Positions 9,714-18,763 of a stretch of 64,000 nt of DNA are shown in pieces. The translations under genes were made by a program, and so were the position numbers. The first letter of the stretch is position 1. Every line of letters starts with the position of its first letter. The notes below the pieces were generated by a model. The model was not told the origin of the DNA and did not search any database. It worked only from the letters and a program-made list of their open reading frames with translations. Source of the DNA: Lutimonas halocynthiae (GTDB taxonomy: Bacteria; Bacteroidota; Bacteroidia; Flavobacteriales; Flavobacteriaceae); contig NZ_JAUFQO010000002.1 in the NCBI RefSeq assembly GCF_030409835.1, forward strand, positions 124,001 to 188,000, given 5' to 3'.

Positions 9714-10537
9714 AAGCCTTTTTTTTCTAATATGCCTAACATTTCCTGTTGTAATTCAACGGCTTTAAGCCTTGCTTTTTGAGCGAAATCTTGTTCAGAT
9801 GAAGCATATATAATTCCTCTGGACGAATTCACGAGAAGACCAATATCACTATTTAAGCCATACTGACAAACCCCTTGCAGATCTCCGCCTTGAGCTCCGA
9901 CTCCCGGAACTAGTAAAAAATGATCAGGAACAATATTTCTGATTTTTTGAAAATACTCAGGCCGTGTTGCGCCAACAACATACATCAGGTTCTCGTTGTT
10001 TTTCCATTCTAAGGATGTTTTTAAGACATTTTCATAAAGTGTTACGCCGTCTTGATCCTTGAGGAGTTGAAAATCAAGGCCTCCTTTGTTGGAGGTCAAG
10101 GCAAGCATAATCGTAAATTTATTTTCAAAAGCTAAAAAAGGTTCTACCGAATCACTTCCCATATAAGGAGCAACGGTCACAGAGTCAAATTTAATATCAT
10201 TAAAAAAAGCCGCTGCATATCGCGTCGATGTGTTGCCAATATCTCCTCTTTTGGCATCCGCTATAGTAAAGATTTCAGGGTAATTTTCATTGAGATAGTC
10301 AATAGTTCTTACAAGGCTTTTCCATCCTTTTAAACCATAGGCTTCATAAAAAGCAGTATTAGGCTTATAGGCTACTGTTACATCATGGGTGGCATCTATG
10401 ATTGCCTTGTTAAACTCGAAAATAGGATCTTCAGTTTCTAAGAGATGAGCCGGTATTTTATCCAGGTCAACATCTAAGCCAACGCATAAAAATGATTTTT
10501 TAGCTTTGATCTGACTAATTAGCTGTTCTTTCGTCAT
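9710..10537 (-). CDS. pyrF: Orotidine 5'-phosphate decarboxylase
   Basis: Last step of UMP synthesis (OMP to UMP plus CO2). At 275 aa it belongs to the longer type-2 OMPDC group common in Bacteroidetes and mycobacteria. The catalytic motif DAKRGDI is at 94-100 (D94, K96, D99), and the C-terminal phosphate-gripper region is seen as [12 protein letters not shown] and [11 protein letters not shown]. It is divergent from tpiA with closely packed promoters in the 93-bp gap. Confidence 0.96.
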   Translation of the reverse strand: MTKEQLISQIKAKKSFLCVGLDVDLDKIPAHLLETEDPIFEFNKAIIDATHDVTVAYKPNTAFYEAYGLKGWKSLVRTIDYLNENYPEIFTIADAKRGDIGNTSTRYAAAFFNDIKFDSVTVAPYMGSDSVEPFLAFENKFTIMLALTSNKGGLDFQLLKDQDGVTLYENVLKTSLEWKNNENLMYVVGATRPEYFQKIRNIVPDHFLLVPGVGAQGGDLQGVCQYGLNSDIGLLVNSSRGIIYASSEQDFAQKARLKAVELQQEMLGILEKKGF

Positions 10538-10559
10538 TTTTTTTGAAAATTGATTGCAG

Positions 10560-10567
10560 CAAAAGTA
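10560..10567 (-). promoter_or_regulatory. -7 promoter box of pyrF
   Basis: Minus-strand TACTTTTG, matching TAnnTTTG, 22 bp before the pyrF ATG. It lies 20 bp from the plus-strand tpiA box, so the two promoters are back to back. Confidence 0.5.
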
Positions 10568-10587
10568 ATCAATTTATCAGTTTAGGT

Positions 10588-10595
10588 TATCTTTG
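10588..10595 (+). promoter_or_regulatory. -7 promoter box of tpiA
   Basis: TATCTTTG, matching TAnnTTTG, 35 bp upstream of the tpiA ATG. It is identical to the der box. Confidence 0.55.
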
Positions 10596-10630
10596 TATTT
10601 CATTTTAATTTCAACCAAAAAACCAATTTA

Positions 10631-11389
10631 ATGAGAACTAAAATTGTAGCAGGAAACTGGAAAATGAACAAGACTTATAAAGAAACTAAGGCCTTGGTCA
10701 AAGAATTAAAAAATGCTGTAAAAGACCTTTCTTTAGACAATACGCGTGTAATTATCTCACCGACTTTTGTCAATTTACATAAAGCGTCAAAAATGACTAA
10801 AAGTTCAGCTATTGAAGTTGCAGCTCAAAATATGCATCAGGAAGCAAGTGGAGCTTATACAGGTGAAATTTCAGCTCAAATGCTAAAGGGAATATATGTT
10901 GATACTGTTATTTTAGGACACTCAGAAAGGAGAGAGTATTTTGGTGAAGGAGATGCCTTACTTGCGAAAAAAGTCGATGCTGCTTTAGAGAATGATCTTG
11001 AAGTAATCTTCTGTTTTGGTGAGGTTCTTGAAGATAGAAAAAGTGGAAATCATTTTAAAGTTGTGGAGGGTCAAATAAAGAACGCGCTTTTCCATTTAGA
11101 TTCAGATGCATGGTCAAAAATAGTTTTGGCATATGAACCAGTCTGGGCCATTGGAACAGGAGAAACAGCTTCCGCGGATCAAGCACAAGAAATGCATGCC
11201 TTTATTAGAGAATTGGTAGCTGAAAGATATCTAAGTGATGTTTCTGAAGAAGTGTCTATACTTTACGGAGGTAGTGTTAAGCCAGGTAATGCAGGAGAGA
11301 TTTTTTCAAAAAATGATGTAGACGGTGGATTGATTGGTGGCGCAGCCTTAAACGTGGCTGATTTCAAAGCCATTATAGAAGCTATATAA
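10631..11389 (+). CDS. tpiA: Triosephosphate isomerase
   Basis: Interconverts dihydroxyacetone phosphate and glyceraldehyde-3-phosphate. 252 aa with all catalytic residues: N9/K11 in AGNWKMN, H97 in GHSERREYF, E169 in AYEPVWAIGTG, and the phosphate loop YGGSVKPGN. It ends in a strong intrinsic terminator, so it appears monocistronic. In this organism it would also process the triose released by the alginate pathway. Confidence 0.98.
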   Translation: MRTKIVAGNWKMNKTYKETKALVKELKNAVKDLSLDNTRVIISPTFVNLHKASKMTKSSAIEVAAQNMHQEASGAYTGEISAQMLKGIYVDTVILGHSERREYFGEGDALLAKKVDAALENDLEVIFCFGEVLEDRKSGNHFKVVEGQIKNALFHLDSDAWSKIVLAYEPVWAIGTGETASADQAQEMHAFIRELVAERYLSDVSEEVSILYGGSVKPGNAGEIFSKNDVDGGLIGGAALNVADFKAIIEAI

Positions 11390-11416
11390 CAAATTTAAAG
11401 AAATTTGATAATCTAT

Positions 11417-11459
11417 AAATCTGTGATGTCTTTTAGCTAACAAAAGATATCACAGATTT
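11417..11459 (+). terminator. Intrinsic terminator after tpiA
   Basis: An 18-bp stem (arms 11417-11434 and 11442-11459, one G-U pair) with a 7-nt loop, running into TTAATTTT. Both arms are AT-rich at the ends, so it could act in either direction, but only tpiA enters it. Confidence 0.75.
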
Positions 11460-11475
11460 TTAATTTTAGGACAAT

Positions 11476-12315
11476 ATGAATTACGTTGGATGTTTTTTTA
11501 AGATAAGCTCAGGATCATTAGAAATACAAACTGCTATCGATATACTTGTAGCAGAATTAGGAGAGGCTGGATTCGAAAGTTTCACTGAGAATCCGGATGG
11601 CGTTATCGCTTATATTCAAAAAGCGGATTGGAATGCTTCCTTGCTCGATGATATCCAAATCCTGCAATCTGAGGAAGTCAGTTTTTCTTATGACGTAAAG
11701 GAAATCGAACAAGTCAATTGGAACCTTGAGTGGGAAAAGAATTTTGAACCCATAGTGGTTGATAATGAAGTAAGTATTAGAGCTCCGTTTCATAAGAACC
11801 CAGGTTTGGCTTACGATATTGTAATCGAGCCAAAAATGAGTTTTGGGACAGGCCATCATGAGACGACACATTTGATGGTTCAGCATTTAAGAGGATTGGA
11901 TCTCCAAGGAAAGCATGTATTAGATATGGGCTGTGGAACCGGAATATTGGCAATTTTTGCTGAAATGAAAGGAGCCAGTTCTATAGATGCAATTGACATA
12001 GATAGTTGGTGTTATGAAAATTCAATCGAGAATGTTGCGCGTAATCAATGTAAATCAATCTCAGTATTTGAAGGGGATTCAAGTTTATTAAAGCCTAAAA
12101 CCTATGACTTGATTATTGCGAATATTAACCGCAATATATTGTTAGCTGATATGAAAATTTACGCCGGTAGTTTAAAGGACCAAGGCATTTTATTGCTCAG
12201 TGGTTTTTATACTGAAGACATTCAAATAATCAATTCTTCGGCTGAGGAAAACGGACTTCTTTTAAATAAGAAATTAGAAAGAAATAATTGGGTTGGATTA
12301 AAATATGTAAATTAG
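11476..12315 (+). CDS. prmA: Ribosomal protein L11 methyltransferase
   Basis: SAM-dependent methyltransferase acting on ribosomal protein L11. 279 aa: the N-terminal substrate-recognition domain is followed by a class I methyltransferase domain, with DMGCGTGILAI as the SAM-binding loop, IDID as the acidic motif and NINRNIL as the motif IV typical of PrmA. The IEPKMSFGTGHHETT segment is diagnostic for the family. clpS follows 24 bp downstream and is likely co-transcribed, a common flavobacterial pairing. Confidence 0.95.
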   Translation: MNYVGCFFKISSGSLEIQTAIDILVAELGEAGFESFTENPDGVIAYIQKADWNASLLDDIQILQSEEVSFSYDVKEIEQVNWNLEWEKNFEPIVVDNEVSIRAPFHKNPGLAYDIVIEPKMSFGTGHHETTHLMVQHLRGLDLQGKHVLDMGCGTGILAIFAEMKGASSIDAIDIDSWCYENSIENVARNQCKSISVFEGDSSLLKPKTYDLIIANINRNILLADMKIYAGSLKDQGILLLSGFYTEDIQIINSSAEENGLLLNKKLERNNWVGLKYVN

Positions 12316-12339
12316 CATGCAGAATTGAATAGAAATGTT

Positions 12340-12621
12340 ATGATATATTCAACAAAAGAAAAAACTCAGGAGTCTTTTGAAGTTGCTGAACAAGAAGTCA
12401 AATTGTTTGAGATCTTGTTGTTCAATGATGAGGTCAATACATTTGATTTTGTGATTGATTCGCTCATAGAGGTTTGTGAACATACGCTCGAGCAGGCTGA
12501 ACAATGTACTTATCTTGTGCATTACAAGGGTAAATGCGCGGTTAAAACCGGTGAGTTTGAAGAGCTAAAGCCCAGATGTACTCAATTACTTGAAAGAGGA
12601 CTCAGCGCAGAAATCGTATAA
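12340..12621 (+). CDS. clpS: ATP-dependent Clp protease adaptor ClpS
   Basis: Adaptor that hands N-degron substrates to ClpAP/ClpCP. I use the ATG at 12340 (93 aa); the upstream TTG at 12325 would add five residues without support. The signature LFNDEVNTFDFVIDSLIEV corresponds to the conserved ndDxxtxxfVv core, and the rest (CTYLVHYKGKCAVKTGEFEEL) matches the folded domain. It converges with the carboxylase operon 17 bp away. Confidence 0.93.
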   Translation: MIYSTKEKTQESFEVAEQEVKLFEILLFNDEVNTFDFVIDSLIEVCEHTLEQAEQCTYLVHYKGKCAVKTGEFEELKPRCTQLLERGLSAEIV

Positions 12622-12637
12622 TATCTTTATTACTTAT

Positions 12638-14206
12638 TTATAATGGAATGTTTCCATGTTTCCTTTTAGGGGATTCTACCTGCTTGTTTTCCAACATTGA
12701 AAAAGCTTTTATTAATTTTCTTCTGGTCTCCTTAGGGAGTATCACTTCATCAATAAAACCTCTTCGAGCTGCGCGATAAGGATCAGAAAATTTAGTGGCG
12801 TATTCTGCTTCTTTTTCTTTCCATTTGGCTTCCGGGTCTTTTGCTTCTGAAATTTCTTTCTTAAAAATAATTTCACTGGCGCCTTTGGCACCCATAACGG
12901 CAATTTCTGCGGTAGGCCATGCAAAATTCATGTCGGCTCCAATGTGTTTTGAATTCATCACGTCATAAGCACCGCCATAGGCTTTTCTTGTGATGACGGT
13001 TACTCGGGGTACAGTTGCTTCGCTTAGAGCATATAAAAGTTTTGCTCCATGAACAATGATCCCTCTCCATTCTTGATCTGTGCCTGGTAAGAACCCAGGA
13101 ACATCAACCAAAACCAATAAAGGGATATTAAAACTGTCACAAAATCGAGTAAAACGAGCTGCTTTTTTAGAGCTATTTACATCGAGAACACCTGCCAAAC
13201 TCAAGGGTTGGTTGGCTATGATTCCAATGCTCCTGCCGGCTAGTCTGCTGAATCCAACTACGATATTTTCAGCATAGTCTTTATGTATTTCAAAGAAAGA
13301 ATCTTGGTCACTAATGCCATTAATGACCAATTTCATGTCATAAGGTTTGTGGGTGTCATCCGGAATGATATGTTCGAGTTCTTCCCGCAATTCATCTCCT
13401 AGCTGATAGGGGATTTTTGGGGCTGTTATTTGGTTGTTCTGCGGTATATAGCCAAGTAATTTTTTAATGCTTTCTAAACAGGCAATATCATTAGCAGCAG
13501 TAATATGCGTAACGCCAGACTTGGTAGAATGAGTTGACGCCCCACCTAATTCCTCTGAGCTGACTGTTTCATTTGTCACAGTTTTTACAACGTTTGGACC
13601 GGTTACGAACATATAACTGGTTTCTTCAACCATGATTGTGAAATCAGTCATGGCAGGTGAATAAACAGCACCTCCGGCACAAGGACCCATTATAGCTGAT
13701 ATTTGAGGGATTACTCCAGAAGATTGAACATTTCTATAAAAAATGTCGGCATACCCTCCTAAAGATCGAACTCCTTCTTGAATTCGCGCGCCTCCAGAGT
13801 CATTTAAACCTATTATTGGAGCCCCCATTTTTACCGCAAGATCCATGACTTTGCATATTTTTTCGGCATGTGTCTCTGATAAGGCACCGCCGAAAACAGT
13901 AAAATCCTGAGCAAAAACATAGATCATTCGACCGTTAATTGTGCCATAACCCGTTACGACGCCATCACCAAAGAACTGTTGATTTTCCATTCCAAAATCA
14001 GTACTTCTATGGGTTACCAACATGCCGACTTCCTCGAAAGAGCCGTCATCCAAAAGGTATTCAATTCTTTCTCTGGCAGTAAGTTTTTTCTTGCTGTGTT
14101 GTTTCTCAATTCTTTTTTCTCCACCACCCAATCTGGCTTCTGCCATTTTCTGCAATAGTTGTTTTTGTTTTTCTTTCATGAGAATCGCTTTGTTTTGGGA
14201 TGACAA
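12638..14206 (-). CDS. Acyl-CoA (propionyl-CoA) carboxylase, carboxyltransferase beta subunit
   Basis: Carboxyltransferase that moves CO2 from biotin to an acyl-CoA; 522 aa, the length of PccB-type subunits. Oxyanion-hole motifs are [15 protein letters not shown] in the N-terminal half and [14 protein letters not shown] in the C-terminal half, with [16 protein letters not shown] between. It is the last gene of an operon with biotin carboxylase (43 bp upstream) and a biotin carrier protein. The three-gene set fits propionyl-CoA carboxylase feeding methylmalonyl-CoA; methylcrotonyl- or geranyl-CoA cannot be excluded on motifs alone. Confidence 0.9.
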   Translation of the reverse strand: MSSQNKAILMKEKQKQLLQKMAEARLGGGEKRIEKQHSKKKLTARERIEYLLDDGSFEEVGMLVTHRSTDFGMENQQFFGDGVVTGYGTINGRMIYVFAQDFTVFGGALSETHAEKICKVMDLAVKMGAPIIGLNDSGGARIQEGVRSLGGYADIFYRNVQSSGVIPQISAIMGPCAGGAVYSPAMTDFTIMVEETSYMFVTGPNVVKTVTNETVSSEELGGASTHSTKSGVTHITAANDIACLESIKKLLGYIPQNNQITAPKIPYQLGDELREELEHIIPDDTHKPYDMKLVINGISDQDSFFEIHKDYAENIVVGFSRLAGRSIGIIANQPLSLAGVLDVNSSKKAARFTRFCDSFNIPLLVLVDVPGFLPGTDQEWRGIIVHGAKLLYALSEATVPRVTVITRKAYGGAYDVMNSKHIGADMNFAWPTAEIAVMGAKGASEIIFKKEISEAKDPEAKWKEKEAEYATKFSDPYRAARRGFIDEVILPKETRRKLIKAFSMLENKQVESPKRKHGNIPL

Positions 14207-14249
14207 TAAATAATTTCGCTATAGTAAATACAGGTAACAGAATTAATTT

Positions 14250-15689
14250 TTAATTCGGCGTTCGCAATACAGATTGTTCCTTTTGATATAGTTTTAATGC
14301 GATAAGCGCTGCCAGTTGGGCCTCTTTCTTTCGGATGTTTTTTAAGACTTCTGTGTCATAAAATGAATTGACAAAATGCGTGTCAAAATCACCTTCTTTA
14401 AAGGCCGGATGCTCACAAACAAATTTGCCAAATGCCAAGGTTGTCTCAACGCCTTCGATGAGGTAGTTGTCAATTGCATGAATCATTAGCTGAATGGCTT
14501 CGTCTCGGTCTTTTCCGTAGGTGATCAATTTCGATATCATCGGGTCATAATAAATAGGAATTTCCATGCCTTCTTCATAACCATCGTCGAGCCTGATATT
14601 TTTTCCTTTGGGAATACGATACCTTTCAAGTCTGCCTACATTAGGAAGAAAATCATTTAGAGAATCCTCTGCATAGACCCTAAGTTCTAGCGCATGACCC
14701 TTGAACTTGACATCCTTTTGAGAGAACCGGAGTTTTTCTTCTCTGGCTACTTTAATCTGTTCTTCAACGAGGTCTAAGCCCGTTATGAATTCTGTTACAG
14801 GATGTTCAACCTGCAAGCGCGTGTTCATTTCTAAAAAATAAAAGTTTAAGTCAGCATCCATCAAGAACTCGACAGTCCCTGCGCCTCGATAGTCACATGC
14901 CTTGGCCACTTTAACAGCCGCTTCTCCCATTGTTTTACGGAGGCTTTCAGTTAGTAATGAGGATGGCGCTTCTTCCACCACTTTTTGATGTCGTCTTTGA
15001 ATACTGCATTCTCTTTCAAACAAATGAACTGTATTACCATGATTATCCGCTAAGATTTGGAATTCAATATGTCTGGGAGATGTCACATATTTTTCGATAA
15101 AGACTGAGCCATCTCCAAAAGCGGATAGTGCTTCGCTTATAGCTCGTTCCATTTGAGATGCGATGTCTTTTTTTGAATTGACAATTCTCATGCCCTTTCC
15201 ACCACCACCAGCGGCGGCTTTAATTAAAACAGGGTAGCCTATTTGACTTGCTACCTCTTCTGCTTTTTTAACATCTGTTACAGCCTCATCAATTCCTGGG
15301 ACCATTGGAATATCAAATTTTTTCACAGCTTCTTTGGCGGCTAGTTTGTCACCCATAATTCTAATCGCTTTATGTCCAGGCCCAATAAAAACCATGTTAT
15401 GATCTTCTACGGCCTTAGCGAAGTGTTCGTTTTCACTCAAAAACCCATATCCTGGATGGATGGCATCTACATGTAATTCAAGGGCTTTTTCTATAATTTT
15501 ATCTCCTAAGAGATAACTTTGATTTGAAGGGTTGTCTCCTATGTGTATGGCTTCGTCAGCAAAAATAACATGAGGAGCATTTCTATCAATTGTTGAATAG
15601 ATAGCTACAGTTTTTATTCCCATCCGCTTGATTGTTTTCATGACACGTAGGGCTATTTCTCCTCTATTGGCGATCAAGATTTTTTTCAT
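14250..15689 (-). CDS. accC: Biotin carboxylase subunit of acyl-CoA carboxylase
   Basis: ATP-grasp enzyme that carboxylates biotin; 479 aa. Landmarks are KILIANRGEIALR at the N-terminus, the ATP-binding glycine-rich loop AAAGGGGKGMR, HPGYGFLSEN, EMNTRLQVEHPVTE with the catalytic Glu/Arg, and the RVYAEDS segment. It stands alone as a subunit (no fused carrier domain); the carrier is the next gene upstream (20 bp). The operon context favours a propionyl-CoA carboxylase rather than the fatty-acid enzyme. Confidence 0.93.
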   Translation of the reverse strand: MKKILIANRGEIALRVMKTIKRMGIKTVAIYSTIDRNAPHVIFADEAIHIGDNPSNQSYLLGDKIIEKALELHVDAIHPGYGFLSENEHFAKAVEDHNMVFIGPGHKAIRIMGDKLAAKEAVKKFDIPMVPGIDEAVTDVKKAEEVASQIGYPVLIKAAAGGGGKGMRIVNSKKDIASQMERAISEALSAFGDGSVFIEKYVTSPRHIEFQILADNHGNTVHLFERECSIQRRHQKVVEEAPSSLLTESLRKTMGEAAVKVAKACDYRGAGTVEFLMDADLNFYFLEMNTRLQVEHPVTEFITGLDLVEEQIKVAREEKLRFSQKDVKFKGHALELRVYAEDSLNDFLPNVGRLERYRIPKGKNIRLDDGYEEGMEIPIYYDPMISKLITYGKDRDEAIQLMIHAIDNYLIEGVETTLAFGKFVCEHPAFKEGDFDTHFVNSFYDTEVLKNIRKKEAQLAALIALKLYQKEQSVLRTPN

Positions 15690-15709
15690 GAATGTATTTT
15701 TAGGAAGGC

Positions 15710-16195
15710 TTATTCAAAGTCAATTAAAAGTTTGTTTTTATCAACAGTTTCACCCACTGTGGTGTAAACCTCTTTGATGGTAGTGTCTTTTGGGCTAACA
15801 ATGGCATTCTCCATTTTCATAGCCTCAAGTATGAGAAGCGTATCACCTTTTTTAATCTTTTGGCCTTTTTCAACCTTTAAATCTATAATTATTCCAGGCA
15901 TTGGAGCTTTAATAGAATCTACAGTTTTCGCTGATCTGAGTGCATAACCCATTTTTTGAACTGCATCATCAATGGGTCTTTGAATTTTTACGTTATAAAT
16001 GTTTGAATTTACTCTAATTGAATAGGTGCGATTTAAGAAATCTGAATCTATTAGGTCAGCGTGATGAGAATTGTTTTCATGGATCAAATGGAATATATTT
16101 CCTTGCTGTTTGAAAAGGTCTAGCTCATCTATGCTTTTTTGGTTAAAACTAAATTCCTGAAGCTTGTTAACCAGAGCTTTAGAGGGTTTTTTCAT
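15710..16195 (-). CDS. Biotin carboxyl carrier protein of acyl-CoA carboxylase
   Basis: 161 aa. The C-terminal 75 residues are a biotinyl-lipoyl domain with biotin attachment site EAMKMEN (K127), preceded by KAPMPGIIIDLKVEKGQKIKKGD. The N-terminal half carries a short beta-rich segment (YSIRVNSNIYNVKIQ) like the linking domain of propionyl-CoA carboxylase alpha chains. It is the first gene of the carboxylase operon and sits 20 bp ahead of the biotin carboxylase gene. Confidence 0.92.
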   Translation of the reverse strand: MKKPSKALVNKLQEFSFNQKSIDELDLFKQQGNIFHLIHENNSHHADLIDSDFLNRTYSIRVNSNIYNVKIQRPIDDAVQKMGYALRSAKTVDSIKAPMPGIIIDLKVEKGQKIKKGDTLLILEAMKMENAIVSPKDTTIKEVYTTVGETVDKNKLLIDFE

Positions 16196-16445
16196 AGAGA
16201 GTATGGTTGAAATGGTACTTAAAGGTAGTAAATTATTAGCTCAAAAAGAGCGCTAATCAAAAGATTTTTAGGCTGTTGAAGTACCAAAGCACCATAAATC
16301 TTCAATATATATTTTATGTAAAATTAACCTACAATTATCATTTTGTTAAGGCTTGGGTTAATTTAGTACACAAATAGGCTAAAAAAGTTGTTCTTTATGA
16401 CGAGCGATTACCTTTATTTTGTAGCAAAATTTTAAAACGAATGTC

Positions 16446-16757
16446 ATGAGTATTAAAAAACAATTTTTAAAGAGCAAACCAGTTTGTAAAGTAACTTTTT
16501 CTTTGACTAAAGAAGAAGCTTTTGATGCAGCGAAAGTTCAATTATTGGGAGATTTTAATGATTGGAATGTTGAAGAGGCGATAGATTTGAAAAAATTCAA
16601 AAATGGAAGCTATAAAGCTACATTAGACCTTGAAACTTCTAAAAGTTACCAGTTTAAGTATTTAATTGATGAGACTGTATGGGAGAATGACCAAGCAGCT
16701 GACAGTTATGTAAATAACGGTATTGATGCACAAGATAATTTCGTTGTAGCATTATAA
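16446..16757 (+). CDS. Small CBM48/AMPK-type glycogen-binding domain protein
   Basis: A 103-residue stand-alone early-set domain. The signature VQLLGDFNDWNVEEAIDLKKFKNGSYKATLDLETSKSYQFKYLID matches CBM48/isoamylase N-terminal domains that bind alpha-glucans. There is no catalytic domain and no signal peptide, so it is probably a cytosolic glycan-binding or regulatory protein. It is monocistronic with an intrinsic terminator 50 bp downstream. Confidence 0.85.
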   Translation: MSIKKQFLKSKPVCKVTFSLTKEEAFDAAKVQLLGDFNDWNVEEAIDLKKFKNGSYKATLDLETSKSYQFKYLIDETVWENDQAADSYVNNGIDAQDNFVVAL

Positions 16758-16805
16758 ATTCCTTTTTAAAAAAGCATTACTTAAAGAATTGCTTAATATT
16801 TGCAC

Positions 16806-16837
16806 AAGCGGGCACTTGAATTTTCGAGTACCCGCTT
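16806..16837 (+). terminator. Intrinsic terminator after the CBM48 gene
   Basis: Arms AAGCGGGCACT (16806-16816) and AGTACCCGCTT (16827-16837) with one mismatch and a 10-nt loop, followed by TCTTTTTATAT. Confidence 0.8.
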
Positions 16838-16885
16838 TCTTTTTATATATTTACTGATGCTGTTTATTAATGTACGGGCATAAAA

Positions 16886-16910
16886 AAAGGCCTCCTAAAA
16901 AGAGACCTTT
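16886..16910 (-). terminator. Intrinsic terminator, minus strand
   Basis: Arms AAAGGCCTC and GAGACCTTT with one internal mismatch; on the minus strand the stem runs into TTTTTTTATG. It would end transcription of the small gene 17083-17370. Confidence 0.6.
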
Positions 16911-17082
16911 ATAACATCACATTCGATTCTTGTTTTCTTTCACCATCATCAATTCGCAGTAGTTCTTCTTCCTAATAACCCCTCACTGGAATACTTTTCT
17001 GCTCTTTACATTTAAGTTGCCAAATGTGTGTTTCCGACGCTTACAATCAATAATCAATCGGGAACTTTTCCTTTTTCACTAT

Positions 17083-17370
17083 TTAGTTCTTGATGATCCT
17101 CTCAACCATTCGATATTCAATATCACTCAGGGCTTGACCTTTTAACGAAACCAACAACGTGGATAATTTTTCTTTATCCTCTAAAGGTACAACCTCAACA
17201 TCATGATCGATTTGATTGAGAAGTTCTTTCAAGTTCTTTACCGCTAACAAATTCTTCTGCTCTGTATAAATTTTATACTTTACGTCCACTTCTATATCGG
17301 TAAGTAATTCTTGGATCATATCTAATTTTTTAACAAAGATATAGGCATCCAGTCTATTGGATGCCGACAT
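17083..17370 (-). CDS. Small hypothetical protein
   Basis: 95 residues, helical and charged, with no signal peptide or membrane segment and no family I recognise. It is divergent from the HTH regulator gene (56-bp gap), and its start codon lies inside the palindrome GACAT-GCG-ATGTC (17366-17378), a possible regulator site. It may be the partner or target of the neighbouring regulator; this is inference from position only. Confidence 0.6.
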   Translation of the reverse strand: MSASNRLDAYIFVKKLDMIQELLTDIEVDVKYKIYTEQKNLLAVKNLKELLNQIDHDVEVVPLEDKEKLSTLLVSLKGQALSDIEYRMVERIIKN

Positions 17371-17378
17371 GCGATGTC
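17366..17378. promoter_or_regulatory. Palindrome GACAT-N3-ATGTC, possible operator
   Basis: Perfect 5-bp arms with a 3-nt spacer at the divergent promoter between the 95-aa gene and the HTH gene. A second copy with the same geometry is at 18674-18686 upstream of the AGE-family gene. Both are preceded by GCC. Confidence 0.35.
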
Positions 17379-17426
17379 TTGAGCTAAAAATTATTATACA
17401 GGTGTTTTTTTCCCTATTTTTACAAT

Positions 17427-18317
17427 ATGCCAGATAGGATGAAGAAATATAATAGCATTGGAGAGCTTCTTGTTGATTACAGGAAAATGAAACAGAGTTC
17501 CCAAGCCGAATTTGCTGCCCGACTAAATGTGGATATTCGTACGGTTCAACGTTGGGAAAATGGATCCACGATCATCAAACCCGATAAGGAAGAAGATATT
17601 GTTATGGAGACTTTACTTCCATACCAGTTGTTGCGAAATTTGAATGCAAGTGTTCCTATTCCAACCTATTATGACTTTAGTTTACGAAAGTATTCATTGT
17701 CGAGACTGGCAAATACTTTGCCGGAAGCTCAATGGTTCAAAAGTAACCTGGAGATTGCAACAAAGAGAATTCGCACTTTAGACTATGAGACTGATATTGA
17801 TTATATAGTCAGGTATATGCATTACCATAAGAAAATAACAAAATCATTAAAAGAAGTTATTAAAGAGGCTGTGAGGTTGTTGCCTGAAATGAATTTGATT
17901 ATTACTGATGATTCGGGTTTTTATTCTGGTCATTCCCTTATTTTTCCTTTAAAAACGGAAACATATGAAAAATTGAGATCTCAGCAAATGAATGAGCAGG
18001 ACCTCACGGTAAATGATTTAATACATCATAAAAAACTAGAGCGCCCTATCTTTTTTGGCTTTGATATCACAGCAGATAATAATGACAACAACTTTTATCT
18101 AACGAGTCAGTTATTTCGATATGTGCGAGACAAACCCAATCAGAAATATTTGTTTTGTTCCATACCAATTCGATATGATAATGTAGAATTAAGCGATCAG
18201 ATTGGTCTTAATATAATTTGGGAAGGTGAAAGAGGAAAAAACGAATATGGGCTCGACGTATTTCCACGTTTTCAGGAAGGTAATTTTCGCAATTTTTTAT
18301 CTGAAGAAAGTTCATAA
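17427..18317 (+). CDS. XRE-type helix-turn-helix regulator with unknown C-terminal domain
   Basis: 296 residues. Residues 10-65 form a Cro/C1-type HTH (LLVDYRKMKQSSQAEFAARLNVDIRTVQRWENG, where QAEFAARL and VDIRTVQRWE are the two HTH helices). The remaining 230 residues are a mixed alpha/beta domain with no motif I can name; the NLIITDDSGFYSGHSLIFPL segment vaguely recalls acyltransferase folds. The gene is divergent from a small hypothetical gene. GACAT-N3-ATGTC palindromes on both sides are candidate binding sites. Ligand and regulon are unknown. Confidence 0.8.
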   Translation: MPDRMKKYNSIGELLVDYRKMKQSSQAEFAARLNVDIRTVQRWENGSTIIKPDKEEDIVMETLLPYQLLRNLNASVPIPTYYDFSLRKYSLSRLANTLPEAQWFKSNLEIATKRIRTLDYETDIDYIVRYMHYHKKITKSLKEVIKEAVRLLPEMNLIITDDSGFYSGHSLIFPLKTETYEKLRSQQMNEQDLTVNDLIHHKKLERPIFFGFDITADNNDNNFYLTSQLFRYVRDKPNQKYLFCSIPIRYDNVELSDQIGLNIIWEGERGKNEYGLDVFPRFQEGNFRNFLSEESS

Positions 18318-18763
18318 GGCAGGATCATCATAATCGTACATTGCTCCGTTTCATCAACATGATTTTGAAGAATTTCAATTGCTAAATGCTCATTTGTATA
18401 TATCATAGTAGCTTGGAAGGGTTTATTTTAAAATATCCCAACCAAACGAAAATCAAATGCACTTAACCTAATATTAGTAAACCTTGTTTCCCCCTGATTT
18501 ACTATTGAGCACGATTCTCGATATGATTGGGACTTCCTTGATTGAATAATCTAATTGGTGTCTAATCCATTTTATTTTGGCAAATAAATACTAAATCATA
18601 TGTCAATCTTCAGAATATTAATAAAAACTATTAACCTCGTACAAAGATAAATCAGATCACTGTCTAAGCGCCCGACATCGTATGTCAGTTAACATATTTT
18701 GTGATTTTAATAACATTTTATTGGGTTCTTGAGTAATTGAAACTTGTTTATTAACTTGGCAGT
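18318..18763. other. 446-bp intergenic region
   Basis: No convincing gene. It contains a minus-strand TAnnTTTG-type box (reading TATCTTTG, 18642-18649), the palindrome GACAT-CGT-ATGTC at 18674-18686, and a 44-codon minus-strand ORF (18272-18406) that overlaps the end of the HTH gene. These might mark a small RNA or short gene pointing left, but nothing confirms it. Confidence 0.4.
18674..18686. promoter_or_regulatory. Second GACAT-N3-ATGTC palindrome
   Basis: Same geometry as 17366-17378, 77 bp upstream of the AGE-family start codon. It is a candidate operator for the HTH protein encoded between the two copies. Confidence 0.35.

Larger units (their letters stand above)
16758..17082. other. 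Intergenic region with two opposed terminators
   Basis: About 325 bp without a convincing gene. The left part holds a plus-strand terminator for the CBM48 protein and the middle a minus-strand terminator for the gene at 17083. The remaining 170 bp (16911-17082) show nothing I can name. Confidence 0.6.

Noticed and set aside
18272-18406. 44-codon minus-strand ORF behind a TATCTTTG box
   Set aside because: It overlaps the end of the HTH gene, the box lies over 200 bp away and I recognise no family; evidence is too thin.
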